64,000 bases of DNA from Megachile rotundata (GCF_050947335.1 NW_027473488.1:62001-126000), one strand, 5' to 3'. Positions 31,246 to 47,310 are shown, numbered from the stretch's first letter. Notes: a model not told the origin generated them from the sequence alone. Made by a program: numbers and translations.

Positions 31246-33227
31246 ATGCACACAATCACTCAATTACACAATCACACACTCACACAATCACACAATCACA
31301 CAATCACACAATCACACAAGCACACAATCACACAATCACACAATCACACAATCACACAATCACACAATCATACAATCACACAATCACACAATCACACAAT
31401 CACACAATCACACAATCACACAATCGCACAATCACACCATCACACAATCACACAATCACACAATCACACAATCACACAATCACAATCACACAATCACAAT
31501 CACACAATCACAATCACACAATCACAATCACACAACCACAATCACACAATCACAATCACACACTCACAATCACATAATCACAATCACACAATCACAATCA
31601 CACAATCACAATCACACAATCACAATCACACAATCACACAATCACAATCACACAATCACAATCACACAATCACAATCACACCATCACAATCACACAATCA
31701 CAATCACACAATCACAATCACACAATCACAATCACACAATCACAATCACACACGCACACAATCACTCAATTACACTATCATACACTCACACAATCACACA
31801 GTCACAATCACACAATCACAATCACACAATCACAATCACACAATCACAATCACACAATCACAATCACACAATCACAATCACACAATCACAATCACACAAT
31901 CACAAACACACAATCGCAATCACACAATCACAATCACACAATCACAATCACACAATCACAATCACACAATCACAATCACACAATCTCAATCACACAATCA
32001 CAATCACACAATCACAATCACACAATCGCACAATCACACAATCACACAATCACACAATCACACAATCACACAATCACACAATCACACAATCACACAATCA
32101 CACAATCACACAATCACACAATCACACAATCACACAATCACACAATCACACAATCACACAATCACACAATCACACAACCACACAATCACACAATCACACA
32201 ATCACACAATCACAATCGCACAATCACAATTACACAATCAGACAATCACACAATCACACAATCACACAATCACACAATCACACAATCACACAATCACACA
32301 ATCACACAATCACACAATCACACAACCACACAATCACACAATCACACAATCACACAATCACACAATCACACGATCACACGATCACACGATCACACGATCA
32401 CACAATCACACGATCACACAATCACACAATCACACAATCACACAATCACCTAATCACACAATCACACAATCTCACAACCACACAATCACACAATCACACA
32501 ATCACTCAATCACACAATCACACCATCACACAATCACACAATCACACAATCACACAATCACACAACCACACAATCACACAATCACACAATCACACAATCA
32601 CACAATCACACAATCACACAATCACGCAATCACACAATCACACAATCACGCAATCACGCAGCCACACAATCACACAATCACACAATCACACAATCACACA
32701 ATCACGCAATCACACAATCACACAATCACACAATCACACAATCACACAATCACACAATCACACAATCACACAATCACACAATCACACAATCACACAATCA
32801 CGCAATCACGCAACCACACAATCACACAATCACACAATCACACAATCACACAATCACACAATCACACAATCACACAATCACACAATCACACAATCACACG
32901 ATCACACGATCACACGATCACACAATCACACGATCACACAATCACACATTCACACAATCACACAATCTCTCCATCACACAATCACACAATCACACAATCA
33001 CACAATCACGCAATCACAATCACGCAATCAGAATCACGCAGTCACACATTCACGGTCACACTATCACGGTCACACAATCACGGTCACACAAACACGGTCA
33101 CACAATCACGGTCACACAATCACGGTCACACAACCACACAATCACACAATCACACAATCACACGATCACACAATCACACAATCACACAATCACACAATCA
33201 CACAATCACCTAATCACACAATCACAC
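31246..33227. repeat. Beta unit 2 (1982 bp)
   Basis: Same opening marker as unit 1. It contains an imperfect 14-mer tract (about 31475-32030) with ACCACAATC, CTCACAATCAC and CATAATC variants and a CTCAAT word at about 31985. Octamers with CGATC and CGCAGCCAC variants follow, and CAGAATCACGCAGTCAC at 33029 near the end. Homologous to the 1942-bp unit at 39896, which shares the ACCAC/CTCAC/CATAATC and CTCAAT variants. Confidence 0.87.
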
Positions 33228-33935
33228 ATGCACACAATCACTCAATTACACAATCACACACTCACACAATCACACAATCACACAATCACACAATCACACA
33301 AGCACACAATCACACAATCACACAATCACACAATCACACAATCACACAATCACACAATCACACAATCACACAATCACACAATCACACAATCACACAATCA
33401 CACAATCACACAATCACACAATCACACAATCACGCAATCACGCAATCACGCAACCACGCAATCACACAATCACACAATCACACAATCACACAATCACACA
33501 ATCACACAATCACACAATCACACAATCACACAATCACACAATCACACAATCACACAATCACACAATCACACAATCACACAATCACACAATCACACAATCA
33601 CTCAATCACGCAACCACACAATCACACAATCACACAATCACACAAGCACACAATCACACAATCACACAATCACACAATCACACAATCACACAATCATACA
33701 ATCACACAATCACACAATCACACAATCACACAATCACACAATCACACAATCACGCAATCACAATCACGCAATCAGAATCACGCAGTCACACATTTACGGT
33801 CACACTATCACGGTCACACAATCACGGTAACACAATCACGGTCACACAACCACACAATCACACAATCACACAATCACACGATCACACAATCACACAATCA
33901 CACAATCACACAATCACCTAATCACACAATCACAC
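33228..33935. repeat. Beta unit 3 (708 bp)
   Basis: Opening marker, octamers with four CGCA variants (about 33430-33460), AAGCAC and CATAC words, then CAGAATCACGCAGTCAC at 33773 with a private CATTTACGGTC. The partner at 41838 (684 bp) carries the same CATTTACGGTC near 42376. Confidence 0.87.
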
Positions 33936-35694
33936 ATGCACACAATCACTCAATTACACAATCACACATTCACACAATCACACAATCACACAATCACACA
34001 ATCACACAAGCACACAATCACACAATCACACAATCACACAATCACACAAGCACACAATCATACAATCACACAATCACACAATCACACAATCACACAATCG
34101 CACAATCACACCATCACACAATCACACAATCACACAATCACACAATCACACAATCACAATCACACAATCACAATCACACAATCACAATCACACAATCACA
34201 ATCACACAACCACAATCACACAATCACAATCACACACTCACAATCACATAATCACAATCACACAATCACAATCACACAATCACAATCACACAATCACAAT
34301 CACACAATCACACAATCACAATCACACAATCACAATCACACAATCACAATCACACAATCACAATCACACCATCACAATCACACAATCACAATCACACAAT
34401 CACAATCACACAATCACAATCACACAATCACAATCACACGCACACAATCACACAATCACAATCACACACGCACACAATCACTCAATTACACTATCATACA
34501 CTCACACAATCACACAGTCACAATCACACAATCACAATCACACAATCACAATCACACAATCACAATCACACAATCACAATCACACAATCACAATCACACA
34601 ATCACAATCACACAATCACAATCACACAATCACAATCACACAATCACAATCACACAATCACAATCACACAATCACAATCACACAATCACAATCACACAAT
34701 CACAATCACACAATCACAATCACACAATCACAATCACACAATCACACAATCACACAATCACACAATCACACAATCACACAATCGCACAATCACACCATCA
34801 CACAATCACACAATCACACAATCACACAATCACACAATCACACAATCACACAATCACAAAATCACACAATCACACAATCACACAATCACACAATCACGGT
34901 CACACAATCACACAATCACACAATCACTCAATCACACAATCACACAATCACACAATCACACAATCACACAATCACACAATCACACAATCACACAATCACA
35001 CAATCACACAATCACACAATCACACAATCACACAATCACACAATCACACAATCATCAATCACACAATCACGGTCACACATTCACACATTCACACAATCAC
35101 ACAATCACACAATCACACAATCACACAATCACACAATCACACAATCACAATCACGCAATCACACAATCACGATCACACAATCACGATCACACAATCACGT
35201 TCACACAATCACGATCACACAATCACGGTCACACAATCGCGGTCACACAACCACACAATCACACAATCACACAATCACACGATCACACAATCACACAATC
35301 ACACAATCACACAATCACACAATCACACAGTCACACAATCACACAATCGCAATCACGCAATCGCACAATCACGATCACACAATCACGATCACACAATCAC
35401 GATCACACAATCACGGTCACACAACCACACAATCACACAATCACACAATCACACTATCACACATTCACACAATCACACAATCACACAATCACACAATCAC
35501 ACAATCACACAATCACACAATCACACAATCACACAATCACACAATCACACAATCACACAATCACACAATCACACAATCACACAATCACACAATCACACAA
35601 TCACACAATCACACAATCACACAATCACACAATCACACAACCACACAATCACACAATGACACAATCACACAATCACACACTCACTCAATCACAC
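33936..35694. repeat. Beta unit 4 passing into alpha-like sequence
   Basis: Opens with the beta marker but CATTC replaces CTCAC. It has the imperfect 14-mer tract with ACCAC, CTCAC and CATAATC (about 34140-34440), a second period-14 stretch (about 34510-34740), and then alpha-like sequence with CATCAAT at 35053 and CGTTC near 35199. About 20 octamers follow, and an AATGAC word at 35655 creates an ATG. Beta closing markers are absent, so this is a chimera. Confidence 0.82.
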
Positions 35695-36884
35695 AGTCAC
35701 AATCACACAATCACAATCACACAATCACAATCACACAATCACAATCACACAATCACAATCACACAATCACAATCACACAATCACAATCACACAATCACAA
35801 TCACACAATCACAATCACACTATCACAATCACACAATCACAATCACACAATCACAATCACACAATCACAATCACACAATCACAATCACACAATCACAATC
35901 ACACAATCACAATCACACAATCACAATCACACAATCACAATCACACAATCACAATCACACAATCACAATCACACAATCACAATCACACAATCACAATCAC
36001 ACAATCACAATCACACAATCACAATCACACAATCACAATCACACAATCACAATCACACAATCACAATCACACAATCACAATCACACAATCACAATCACAC
36101 AATCACAATCACACAATCACAATCACACAATCACAATCACACAATCACATTCACACAATCACAATCACACAATCACAATCACACAATCACAATCACACAA
36201 TCACAATCACACAATCACAATCACACAATCACAATCACACAATCACAATCACACAATCACAATCACACAATCACAATCACACAATCACAATCACACAATC
36301 ACAATCACACAATCACAATCACACAATCACAATCACACAATCACAATCACACAATCACAATCACACAATCACAATCACACAATCACAATCACACAATCAC
36401 AATCACACAATCACAATCACACAATCACAATCACACAATCACAATCACACAATCACAATCACACAATCACAATCACACAATCACAATCACACAATCACAA
36501 TCACACAATCACAATCACACAATCACAATCACACAATCACAATCACACAATCACAATCACACAATCACAATCACACAATCACAATCACACAATCACAATC
36601 ACACAATCACAATCACACAATCACAATCACACAATCACAATCACACAATCACAATCACACAATCACAATCACACAATCACAATCACACAATCACAATCAC
36701 ACAATCACAATCACACAATCACAATCACACAATCACAATCACACAATCACAATCACACAATCACAATCACACAATCACAATCACACAATCACAATCACAC
36801 AATCACAATCACACAATCACAATCACACAATCACAATCACACAATCACAATCACACAATCACAATCACACAATCACAATCACAC
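35695..36884. repeat. 14-mer array, 85 units
   Basis: Exactly 1190 bp from a CAGTC word. Two point variants stand out, CTATCAC near 35820 and CATTCAC near 36148. It ends in octamers and CCCAC, the same right flank as the array at 42586. Confidence 0.92.
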
Positions 36885-38245
36885 AATCACACAATCCCAC
36901 AATCACACAATCACACAATCACACAATCACACAATCACACAATCACACAATCACACAATCACACAATCACACAATCACACAATCACACAATCACACAATC
37001 ACACAATCACACAATCACACAATCACACAATCACACAATCACACAATCACAGAATCACACAATCACACAATCACACAATCACACAGTCACACAAACACAC
37101 AATCACACAAACACACAGTCACACAATCACACAATCACAAAATCACACAATCACACAATCACACAATCACACAATCACAATCGCACAATCACAATTACAC
37201 AATCACACAATCACACAATTACACAAACACACAATCACACAATCACACAACCACACAATCACACAATCACACAATCACACAATCACACAATCACACAATC
37301 ACACAATCAAACAATCACACAGTCGCAAAATCACACAATCACACAATCACACGATCAAACGATCACACGATCACACAATCACACGATCACGCAATCACAC
37401 AATCACACAATCACGCAATCATCAATCACACAATCACGGTCACACAATCACACATTCACACAATCACACAATCACACAATCACACAATCACACAATCACA
37501 ATCACGCAATCACACAATCACGATCACACAATCACGATCACACAATCACGTTCACACAATCACGATCACACAATCACGGTCACACAATCGCGGTCACACA
37601 ACCACACAATCACACAATCACACAATCACACGATCACACAATCACACAACCACTCAATCACACAATCACACAATCACACAATCACACAATCACACAATCA
37701 CACAATCACACAATCACACAATCACACAATCACACAATCACACAATCACACAATCACACAATCACACAGTCACACAATCACACAATCGCAATCACGCAAT
37801 CACACAATCACGATCACACAATCACGATCACACAATCACGGTCACACAACCACACAATCACACAATCACACAATCAGACTATCACACATTCACACAATCA
37901 CACAATCACACAATCACACAATCACACAATCACACAATCACACAATCACACAATCACACAATCACACAATCGCACAACCACAAAATCACACAATCACACA
38001 ATCACACAATCAGACAATCACGGTCACACAATCACACATTCACACAATCACACAATCACACAATCACTCAATCACACAATAACACAATCATACAATCATA
38101 CAATCACACAATCACACAATCACACAATCACACAATCACACAATCACACAATCACACAATCACACAATCACACAATCACACAATCACACAATCACACAAT
38201 CACACAATCACACACTCACACAATCACACACTCACTCAATCACAC
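36885..38245. repeat. Gamma block 1
   Basis: Ordered variants: CCCAC, octamer tract, CAGAATC near 37049, CAGTC with ACAAACAC pairs (about 37085-37120), CGCACAATC and AATTAC (about 37180), CAGTCGCAAAATC (about 37320), CGATCAAACGATC, CATCAAT at 37420, the CGATC/CGTTC/CGGTC/CGCGGTC series, CAGACAATCACGGTC near 38010, AATAAC at 38078, and double CTCAC into CAGTC. The second half is alpha-derived. Homologous to 43580-44938. Confidence 0.86.
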
Positions 38246-39043
38246 AGTCACAATCACACAATCCCAATCACACAATCACAATCACACAATCACAATCACA
38301 CAATCACAATCACACAATCACAATCACACAATCACAATCACACAATCACAATCACACAATCACAATCACACAATCACAATCACACAATCACAATCACACA
38401 ATCACAATCACACAATCACAATCACACAATCACAATCACACAATCACAATCACACAATCACAATCACACAATCACAATCACACAATCACAATCACACAAT
38501 CACAATCACACAATCACAATCACACAATCACAATCACACAATCACAATCACACAATCACAATCACACAATCACAATCACACAATCACAATCACACAATCA
38601 CAATCACACAATCACAATCACACAATCACAATCACACAATCACAATCACACAATCACAATCACACAATCACAATCACACAATCACAATCACACAATCACA
38701 ATCACACAATCACAATCACACAATCACAATCACACAATCACAATCACACAATCACAATCACACAATCACAATCACACAATCACAATCACACAATCACAAT
38801 CACACAATCACAATCACACAATCACAATCACACAATCACAATCACACAATCACAATCACACAATCACAATCACACAATCACAATCACACAATCACAATCA
38901 CACAATCACAATCACACAATCACAATCACACAATCACAATCACACAATCACAATCACACAATCACAATCACACAATCACAATCACACAATCACAATCACA
39001 CAATCACAATCACACAATCACAATCACACAATCACAATCACAC
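38246..39043. repeat. 14-mer array, 57 units
   Basis: Exactly 798 bp. It starts at CAGTC, has one CCCAAT unit (38263) near the left end, and ends at a CGATC word followed by CACTC. The homologous array at 44939 has 37 units with the same end markers. Confidence 0.92.
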
Positions 39044-39289
39044 GATCACACAATCACTCAATCACAAAATCACACAATCACACAATCACACAATCACACA
39101 ATCACACAATCACACAATCACACACTCACACAATCACACAATTACACAATCACACAATCACGCAATCACACAATCACACAATTACACAATCACACAACCA
39201 CACAACCACACAATCACACAAGCACACAATCACTCAATCATACAATCACACACTCACACAATCACACAGTCACAATCACACAATCACAC
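39044..39289. repeat. Gamma tail 1
   Basis: Octamers with CTCAATC, AATTAC, CGCAATC, AATTAC, ACCAC pair, AAGCAC, CATAC and CAGTC. The same series follows the array ending at 45456. It is joined directly to the beta marker at 39290 without the usual CCTAATC lead. Confidence 0.85.
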
Positions 39290-39895
39290 ATGCACACAAT
39301 CACTCAATTACACAATCACACACTCACACAATCACACAATCACACAATCACACAATCACACAAGCACACAATCACACAATCACACAATCACACAATCACA
39401 CAATCACACAATCACACAATCACACAATCACACAATCACACAATCACACAATCACACAATCACACAATCACACAATCACACAATCACGCAATCACGCAAC
39501 CACACAATCACACAATCACACAATCACACAATCACACAATCACACAATCACACAATCACACAATCCCACAATCACACAATCACACAATCACACAATCACA
39601 CAATCACACAATCACACGATCACATGATCACACGATCACACAATCACACGATCACACAATCACACATTCACACATTCACACAATCACTCCATCACACAAT
39701 CACACAATCACACAATTACACAATCACGCAATCACAATCACGCAATCAGAATCACGCAGTCACACATTCACGGTCACACTATCACGGTCACACAATCACG
39801 GTCACACAACCACACAATCACACAACCACACAATCACACGATCACACAATCACACAATCACACAATCACACAATCACCTAATCACACAATCACAC
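39290..39895. repeat. Beta unit 5 (606 bp)
   Basis: Partner of beta unit 1, 22 bp shorter (8 + 14). It has the opening ATG marker, CGCAACCAC, CCCAC, CGATC run with one CATGATC, CTCCATC, CAGAATCACGCAGTCAC at 39747, and CCTAATC before the next marker. Confidence 0.87.
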
Positions 39896-41837
39896 ATGCA
39901 CACAATCACTCAATTACACAATCACACACTCACACAATCACACAATCACACAATCACACAATCACACAATCACACAAGCACACAATCACACAATCACACA
40001 ATCACACAATCACACAATCACACAATCATACAATCACACAATCACACAATCACACAATCACACAATCACACAATCACACAATCGCACAATCACACCATCA
40101 CACAATCACACAATCACACAATCACACAATCACACAATCACAATCACACAATCACAATCACACAATCACAATCACACAATCACAATCACACAACCACAAT
40201 CACACAATCACAATCACACACTCACAATCACATAATCACAATCACACAATCACAATCACACAATCACAATCACACAATCACAATCACACAATCACACAAT
40301 CACAATCACACAATCACAATCGCACAATCACAATCACACCATCACAATCACACAATCACAATCACACAATCACAATCACACAATCACAATCACACACGCA
40401 CACAATCACTCAATTACACTATCATACACTCACACAATCACACAGTCACAATCACACAATCACAATCACACAATCACAATCACACAATCACAATCACACA
40501 ATCACAATCACACAATCACAATCACACAATCACAATCACACAATCACAATCACACAATCACAATCACACAATCACAATCACACAATCACAATCACACAAT
40601 CACAATCACACAATCACAATCACACAATCACAATCACACAATCTCAATCACACAATCACAATCACACAATCACAATCACACAATCACACAATCACACAAT
40701 CACACAATCACACAATCACACAATCACACAATCACACAATCACACAATCACACAATCACACAATCACACAATCACACAATCACACAATCACACAATCACA
40801 CAATCACACAATCACACAATCACACAATCACACAACCACACAATCACACAATCACACAATCACACAATCACAATCGCACAATCACAATTACACAATCAGA
40901 CAATCACACAATCACACAATCACACAATCACACAATCACACAATCACACAATCACACAATCACACAATCACACAATCACACAATCACACAATCATACAAT
41001 CACACAATCACACAATCACACAATCACACAATCACACAATCGCACAATCGCACAATCACACCATCACACCATCACACAACCACACAATCACACAATCACA
41101 CAATCACACAATCACACAATCACACAATCACACGATCACACGATCACACAATCACACAATCACACAATCACACAATCACACAATCACACAATCACGCAAT
41201 CACACAATCACGCAATCACACAATCACACAATCACGCAATCACGCAGCCACACAATCACACAATCACACAATCACACAATCACACAATCACGCAATCACA
41301 CAATCACACAATCACACAATCACACAATCACACAATCACGCAATCACACAATCACACAATCACGCAATCACGCAGCCACACAATCACACAATCACACAAT
41401 CACACAATCACACAAGCACACAATCACACAACCACACAATCACACAATCACACAATCACACAATCATACAATCACACAATCACACAATCACACAATCACA
41501 CAATCACACAATCACACGATCACACGATCACACGATCACACAATCACACGATCACACAATCACACATTCACACAATCACACAATCTCTCCATCACACAAT
41601 CACACAATCACACAATCACACAATCACGCAATCACAATCACGCAATCAGAATCACGCAGTCACACATTCACGGTCACACTATCACGGTCACACAATCACG
41701 GTCACACAAACACGGTCACACAATCACGGTCACACAATCACGGTCACACAACCACACAATCACACAATCACACAATCACACGATCACACAATCACACAAT
41801 CACACAATCACACAATCACCTAATCACACAATCACAC
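39896..41837. repeat. Beta unit 6 (1942 bp)
   Basis: Partner of beta unit 2, 40 bp shorter (five octamers net). The imperfect 14-mer tract with ACCAC, CTCAC and CATAATC lies at about 40140-40390. A period-14 stretch at about 40450-40680 carries the same CTCAAT variant (about 40643). CAGAATCACGCAGTCAC is at 41647. Confidence 0.87.
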
Positions 41838-42521
41838 ATGCACACAATCACTCAATTACACAATCACACACTCACACAATCACACAATCACACAATCACA
41901 CAATCACACAAGCACACAATCACACAATCACACAATCACACAATCACACAATCACACAATCACACAATCACACAATCACACAATCACACAATCACACAAT
42001 CACACAATCACACAATCACACAATCACACAATCACACAATCACGCAATCACGCAACCACACAATCACACAATCACACAATCACACAATCACACAATCACA
42101 CAATCACACAATCACACAATCACACAATCACACAATCACACAATCACACAATCACACAATCACACAATCACACAATCACACAATCACTCAATCACGCAAC
42201 CACACAATCACACAATCACACAATCACACAAGCACACAATCACACAATCACACAATCACACAATCACACAATCACACAATCATACAATCACACAATCACA
42301 CAATCACACAATCACACAATCACACAATCACACAATCACGCAATCACAATCACGCAATCAGAATCACGCAGTCACACATTTACGGTCACACTATCACGGT
42401 CACACAATCACGGTCACACAATCACGGTCACACAACCACACAATCACACAATCACACAATCACACGATCACACAATCACACAATCACACAATCACACAAT
42501 CACCTAATCACACAATCACAC
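41838..42521. repeat. Beta unit 7 (684 bp)
   Basis: Partner of beta unit 3, 24 bp shorter (three octamers net), sharing the CATTTACGGTC variant after CAGAATCACGCAGTCAC (42359). Ends in CCTAATC. Confidence 0.87.
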
Positions 42522-42585
42522 ATGCACACAATCACACAATTACACAATCACACACTCACACAATCACACAATCACACAATCACAC
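42522..42585. repeat. Beta unit 8 opening, truncated
   Basis: Only the CATGCACAC opening, AATTAC and CTCAC remain before a 71-unit 14-mer array begins. The first series has about 1.75 kb of further sequence (33936-35694) at this point. Confidence 0.85.
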
Positions 42586-43579
42586 AATCACAATCACACA
42601 ATCACAATCACACAATCACAATCACACAATCACAATCACACAATCACAATCACACAATCACAATCACACAATCACAATCACACAATCACAATCACACAAT
42701 CACAATCACACAATCACAATCACACAATCACAATCACACAATCACAATCACACAATCACAATCACACAATCACAATCACACAATCACAATCACACAATCA
42801 CAATCACACAATCACAATCACACAATCACAATCACACAATCACAATCACACAATCACAATCACACAATCACAATCACACAATCACAATCACACAATCACA
42901 ATCACACAATCACAATCACACAATCACAATCACACAATCACAATCACACAATCACAATCACACAATCACAATCACACAATCACAATCACACAATCACAAT
43001 CACACAATCACAATCACACAATCACAATCACACAATCACAATCACACAATCACAATCACACAATCACAATCACACAATCACAATCACACAATCACAATCA
43101 CACAATCACAATCACACAATCACAATCACACAATCACAATCACACAATCACAATCACACAATCACAATCACACAATCACAATCACACAATCACAATCACA
43201 CAATCACAATCACACAATCACAATCACACAATCACAATCACACAATCACAATCACACAATCACAATCACACAATCACAATCACACAATCACAATCACACA
43301 ATCACAATCACACAATCACAATCACACAATCACAATCACACAATCACAATCACACAATCACAATCACACAATCACAATCACACAATCACAATCACACAAT
43401 CACAATCACACAATCACAATCACACAATCACAATCACACAATCACAATCACACAATCACAATCACACAATCACAATCACACAATCACAATCACACAATCA
43501 CAATCACACAATCACAATCACACAATCACAATCACACAATCACAATCACACAATCACAATCACACAATCACAATCACAC
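42586..43579. repeat. 14-mer array, 71 units
   Basis: Exactly 994 bp, uniform. Right flank (octamers and CCCAC) matches that of the 85-unit array at 35695. Confidence 0.94.
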
Positions 43580-44938
43580 AATCACACAATCCCACAATCA
43601 CACAATCACACAATCACACAATCACACAATCACACAATCACACAATCACACAATCACACAATCACACAATCACACAATCACACAATCACACAATCACACA
43701 ATCACACAATCACACAATCACAGAATCACACAATCACACAATCACACAATCACACAGTCACACAAACACACAATCACACAAACACACAGTCACACAATCA
43801 CACAATCACAAAATCACACAATCACACAATCACACAATCACAATCGCACAATCACAATTACACAATCACACAATCACACAATTACACAAACACACAATCA
43901 CACAATCACACAACCACACAATCACACAATCACACAATCACACAATCACACAATCACACAATCAAACAATCACACAGTCGCAAAATCACACAATCACACA
44001 ATCACACGATCAAACGATCACACGATCACACAATCACACGATCACGCAATCACACAATCACACAATCACGCAATCATCAATCACACAATCACGGTCACAC
44101 AATCACACATTCACACAATCACACAATCACACAATCACACAATCACACAATCACAATCACGCAATCACACAATCACGATCACACAATCACGATCACAAAA
44201 TCACGTTCACACAATCACGATCACACAATCACGGTCACACAATCGCGGTCACACAACCACACAATCACACAATCACACAATCACACGATCACACAATCAC
44301 ACAACCACTCAATCACACAATCACACAATCACACAATCACACAATCACACAATCACACAATCACACAATCACACAATCACACAATCACACAATCACACAA
44401 TCACACAATCACACAGTCACACAATCACACAATCGCAATCACGCAATCACACAATCACGATCACACAATCACGATCACACAATCACGATCACACAATCAC
44501 GGTCACACAACCACACAATCACACAATCACACAATCACACTATCACACATTCACACAATCACACAATCACACAATCACACAATCACACAATCACACAATC
44601 ACACAATCACACAATCACACAATCACACAATCGCACAACCACAAAATCACACAATCACACAATCACACAATCAGACAATCACGGTCACACAATCACACAT
44701 TCACACAATCACACAATCACACAATCACTCAATCACACAATAACACAATCAGACAATCACACAATCACACAATCACACAATCACACAATCACACAATCAC
44801 ACAATCACACAATCACACAATCACACAATCACACAATCACACAATCACACAATCACACAATCACACAACCACACAATCACACAATGACACAATCACACAA
44901 TCACACACTCACACAATCACGCACTCACTCAATCACAC
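43580..44938. repeat. Gamma block 2
   Basis: Same marker order as gamma block 1 at an offset of about 6.66-6.69 kb: CAGAATC near 43722, ACAAACAC pair, CAGTCGCAAAATC near 43976, CATCAAT at 44075, AATAAC at 44739. It also carries AATGAC at 44883, as at 35655 and 45891, and CGCACTC for one of the CTCAC words. Confidence 0.86.
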
Positions 44939-45456
44939 AGTCACAATCACACAATCCCAATCACACAATCACAATCACACAATCACAATCACACAATCAC
45001 AATCACACAATCACAATCACACAATCACAATCACACAATCACAATCACACAATCACAATCACACAATCACAATCACACAATCACAATCACACAATCACAA
45101 TCACACAATCACAATCACACAATCACAATCACACAATCACAATCACACAATCACAATCACACAATCACAATCACACAATCACAATCACACAATCACAATC
45201 ACACAATCACAATCACACAATCACAATCACACAATCACAATCACACAATCACAATCACACAATCACAATCACACAATCACAATCACACAATCACAATCAC
45301 ACAATCACAATCACACAATCACAATCACACAATCACAATCACACAATCACAATCACACAATCACAATCACACAATCACAATCACACAATCACAATCACAC
45401 AATCACAATCACACAATCACAATCACACAATCACAATCACACAATCACAATCACAC
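44939..45456. repeat. 14-mer array, 37 units
   Basis: Exactly 518 bp from CAGTC to CGATC, with one CCCAAT unit (44956) near the left end as in the 57-unit partner. Confidence 0.92.
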
Positions 45457-45692
45457 GATCACACAATCACTCAATCACACAATCACACAATCACACAATC
45501 ACACAATCACACAATCACACAATCACACACTCACACAATCACACAATTACACAATCACACAATCACGCAATCACACAATCACACAATTACACAATCACAC
45601 AACCACACAACCACACAATCACACAAGCACACAATCACTCAATCATACAATCACACACTCACACAATCACACAGTCACAATCACACAGTCAC
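45457..45692. repeat. Gamma tail 2
   Basis: Repeats the series of gamma tail 1 (CTCAATC, AATTAC, CGCAATC, AATTAC, ACCAC pair, AAGCAC, CATAC) and ends in two CAGTCACAATC words. Confidence 0.84.
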
Positions 45693-45946
45693 AATCACAC
45701 AATCACACAATCACACAATCACACAATCACACAATCACACAATCACACAATCACACAATCACACAATCACACAATCACACAATCACACAATCACACAATC
45801 ACACAATCACACAATCACACAATCACACAATCACACAATCACACAATCACACAATCACACAATCACACAATCATACAATCACAATCACACAATGACACAA
45901 TCACACAATCACACACTCACACAATCACACACTCACTCAATCACAC
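45693..45946. repeat. 8-mer tract (22 units), CATACAAT junction and AATGAC element
   Basis: Octamers run for 176 bp to 45868, then a CATACAAT word and one hexamer. AATGAC (45891) and double CTCAC lead into CAGTC. The CAGTC, octamers, CATACAAT, hexamer sequence recurs at 53251-53535 (33 octamers) and 59792-60026. Confidence 0.86.
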
Positions 45947-46240
45947 AGTCACAATCACACAATCCCAATCACACAATCACAATCACACAATCACAATCAC
46001 ACAATCACAATCACACAATCACAATCACACAATCACAATCACACAATCACAATCACACAATCACAATCACACAATCACAATCACACAATCACAATCACAC
46101 AATCACAATCACACAATCACAATCACACAAACACACAATCACAATCACACAATCACAATCACACAATCACAATCACACAATCACAATCACACAATCACAA
46201 TCACACAATCACAATCACACAATCACACAATCACAATCAC
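45947..46240. repeat. Imperfect 14-mer tract
   Basis: Period-14 words from CAGTC with a CCCAAT unit (45964), an ACAAACAC interruption near 46130 and broken phase toward the right end. It is a third, degraded version of the array that follows the gamma blocks. Confidence 0.82.
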
Positions 46241-47100
46241 ACAATCACACAAGCACACAATCACACAATCACACAATCACACCAGCACACAATCACTCAA
46301 TCACACAATCACACAATCACACAATCACACAATCACACAATCACACAATCACCCAATCACACAAGCACACAATCACACAATCTCACAATTCCACAATCAC
46401 ACAATCACACAATCACACAATCACACAATCACACAATCACACAATCACAATCGCACAATCACAATTACACAATCAAACAGTCACACAATCACACAATCAC
46501 ACAATCACACAATCACACAATCACACAACCACACAACCGCACAATCATACAAGCACACAATCACACAATCACACAATCACACAACCACACAACCACACAA
46601 TCACACAAGCACACAATCACACAATCATACAATCACACACTCACACAATCACACAATCACACAATCACACAATCACACAATCACACAATCACACAATCAC
46701 ACAATCACACAATCACACAATCACACAATCACACAATCACCTAATCACACAATCACACAATCTCACAACCACACAATCACACAAGCACAGAATCACTCAA
46801 TCACACAATCACACAAACACACACTCACACAATCACACAATCACACAATCACACAATCACACAATCACACAATCACACAATCACACAATCACACAATCAC
46901 ACAATCACACAATCACGCAATCACACAATCACACAATCACAAAATCACACAATCACACAATCACAGAATCACACAATCACAATCACACAATCACACAATC
47001 ACACAATCACACAATCACACAATCACACAACCACACAATCACACAATCACACAATCACACAATCACTCAATCACACAATCACACACTCACACAATCACAC
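46241..47100. repeat. Variant block delta 1
   Basis: Octamer-based block with AAGCAC, CCAGCAC, CTCACAATTCCAC (about 46381), CGCACAATC and AATTAC (about 46450), ACCAC with ACCGCAC and CATACAAGCAC (about 46530-46550), CCTAATC (about 46740), AAGCACAGAATC, ACAAACAC, CACAAAATC, CAGAATC plus one hexamer (about 46966) and a final CTCAC. The first part recurs at 53776-54098; the CACAAAATC/CAGAATC part recurs near 56100. Confidence 0.84.
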
Positions 47101-47310
47101 AATCACGATCACACAATCACGATCACACAATCACGATCACACAATCACGATCACACAATCACGATCACACAATCACGATCACACAATCACGATCACACAA
47201 TCACGATCACACAATCACGATCACACAATCACGATCACACAATCACGATCACACAATCACGATCACACAATCACGATCACACAATCACGATCACACAATC
47301 ACGATCACAC
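47101..47310. repeat. CACGAT variant domain, 15 units
   Basis: Fifteen consecutive 14-mers have GAT for AAT in the hexamer half (first G at 47107, last at 47303). Each unit gains a CpG and a GATC. The domain is homogeneous and ends abruptly. Confidence 0.95.

Noticed and set aside
30618..39881. Forward reading frames of 319, 655, 200, 1981 and 808 codons in the beta/gamma region
   Set aside because: All begin at CATGCACAC or AATGAC words and run until a CCTAATC, CATAATC or AATAAC word falls in frame. They overlap one another in different frames with the same peptide, which is expected from a stop-free repeat and not from genes.
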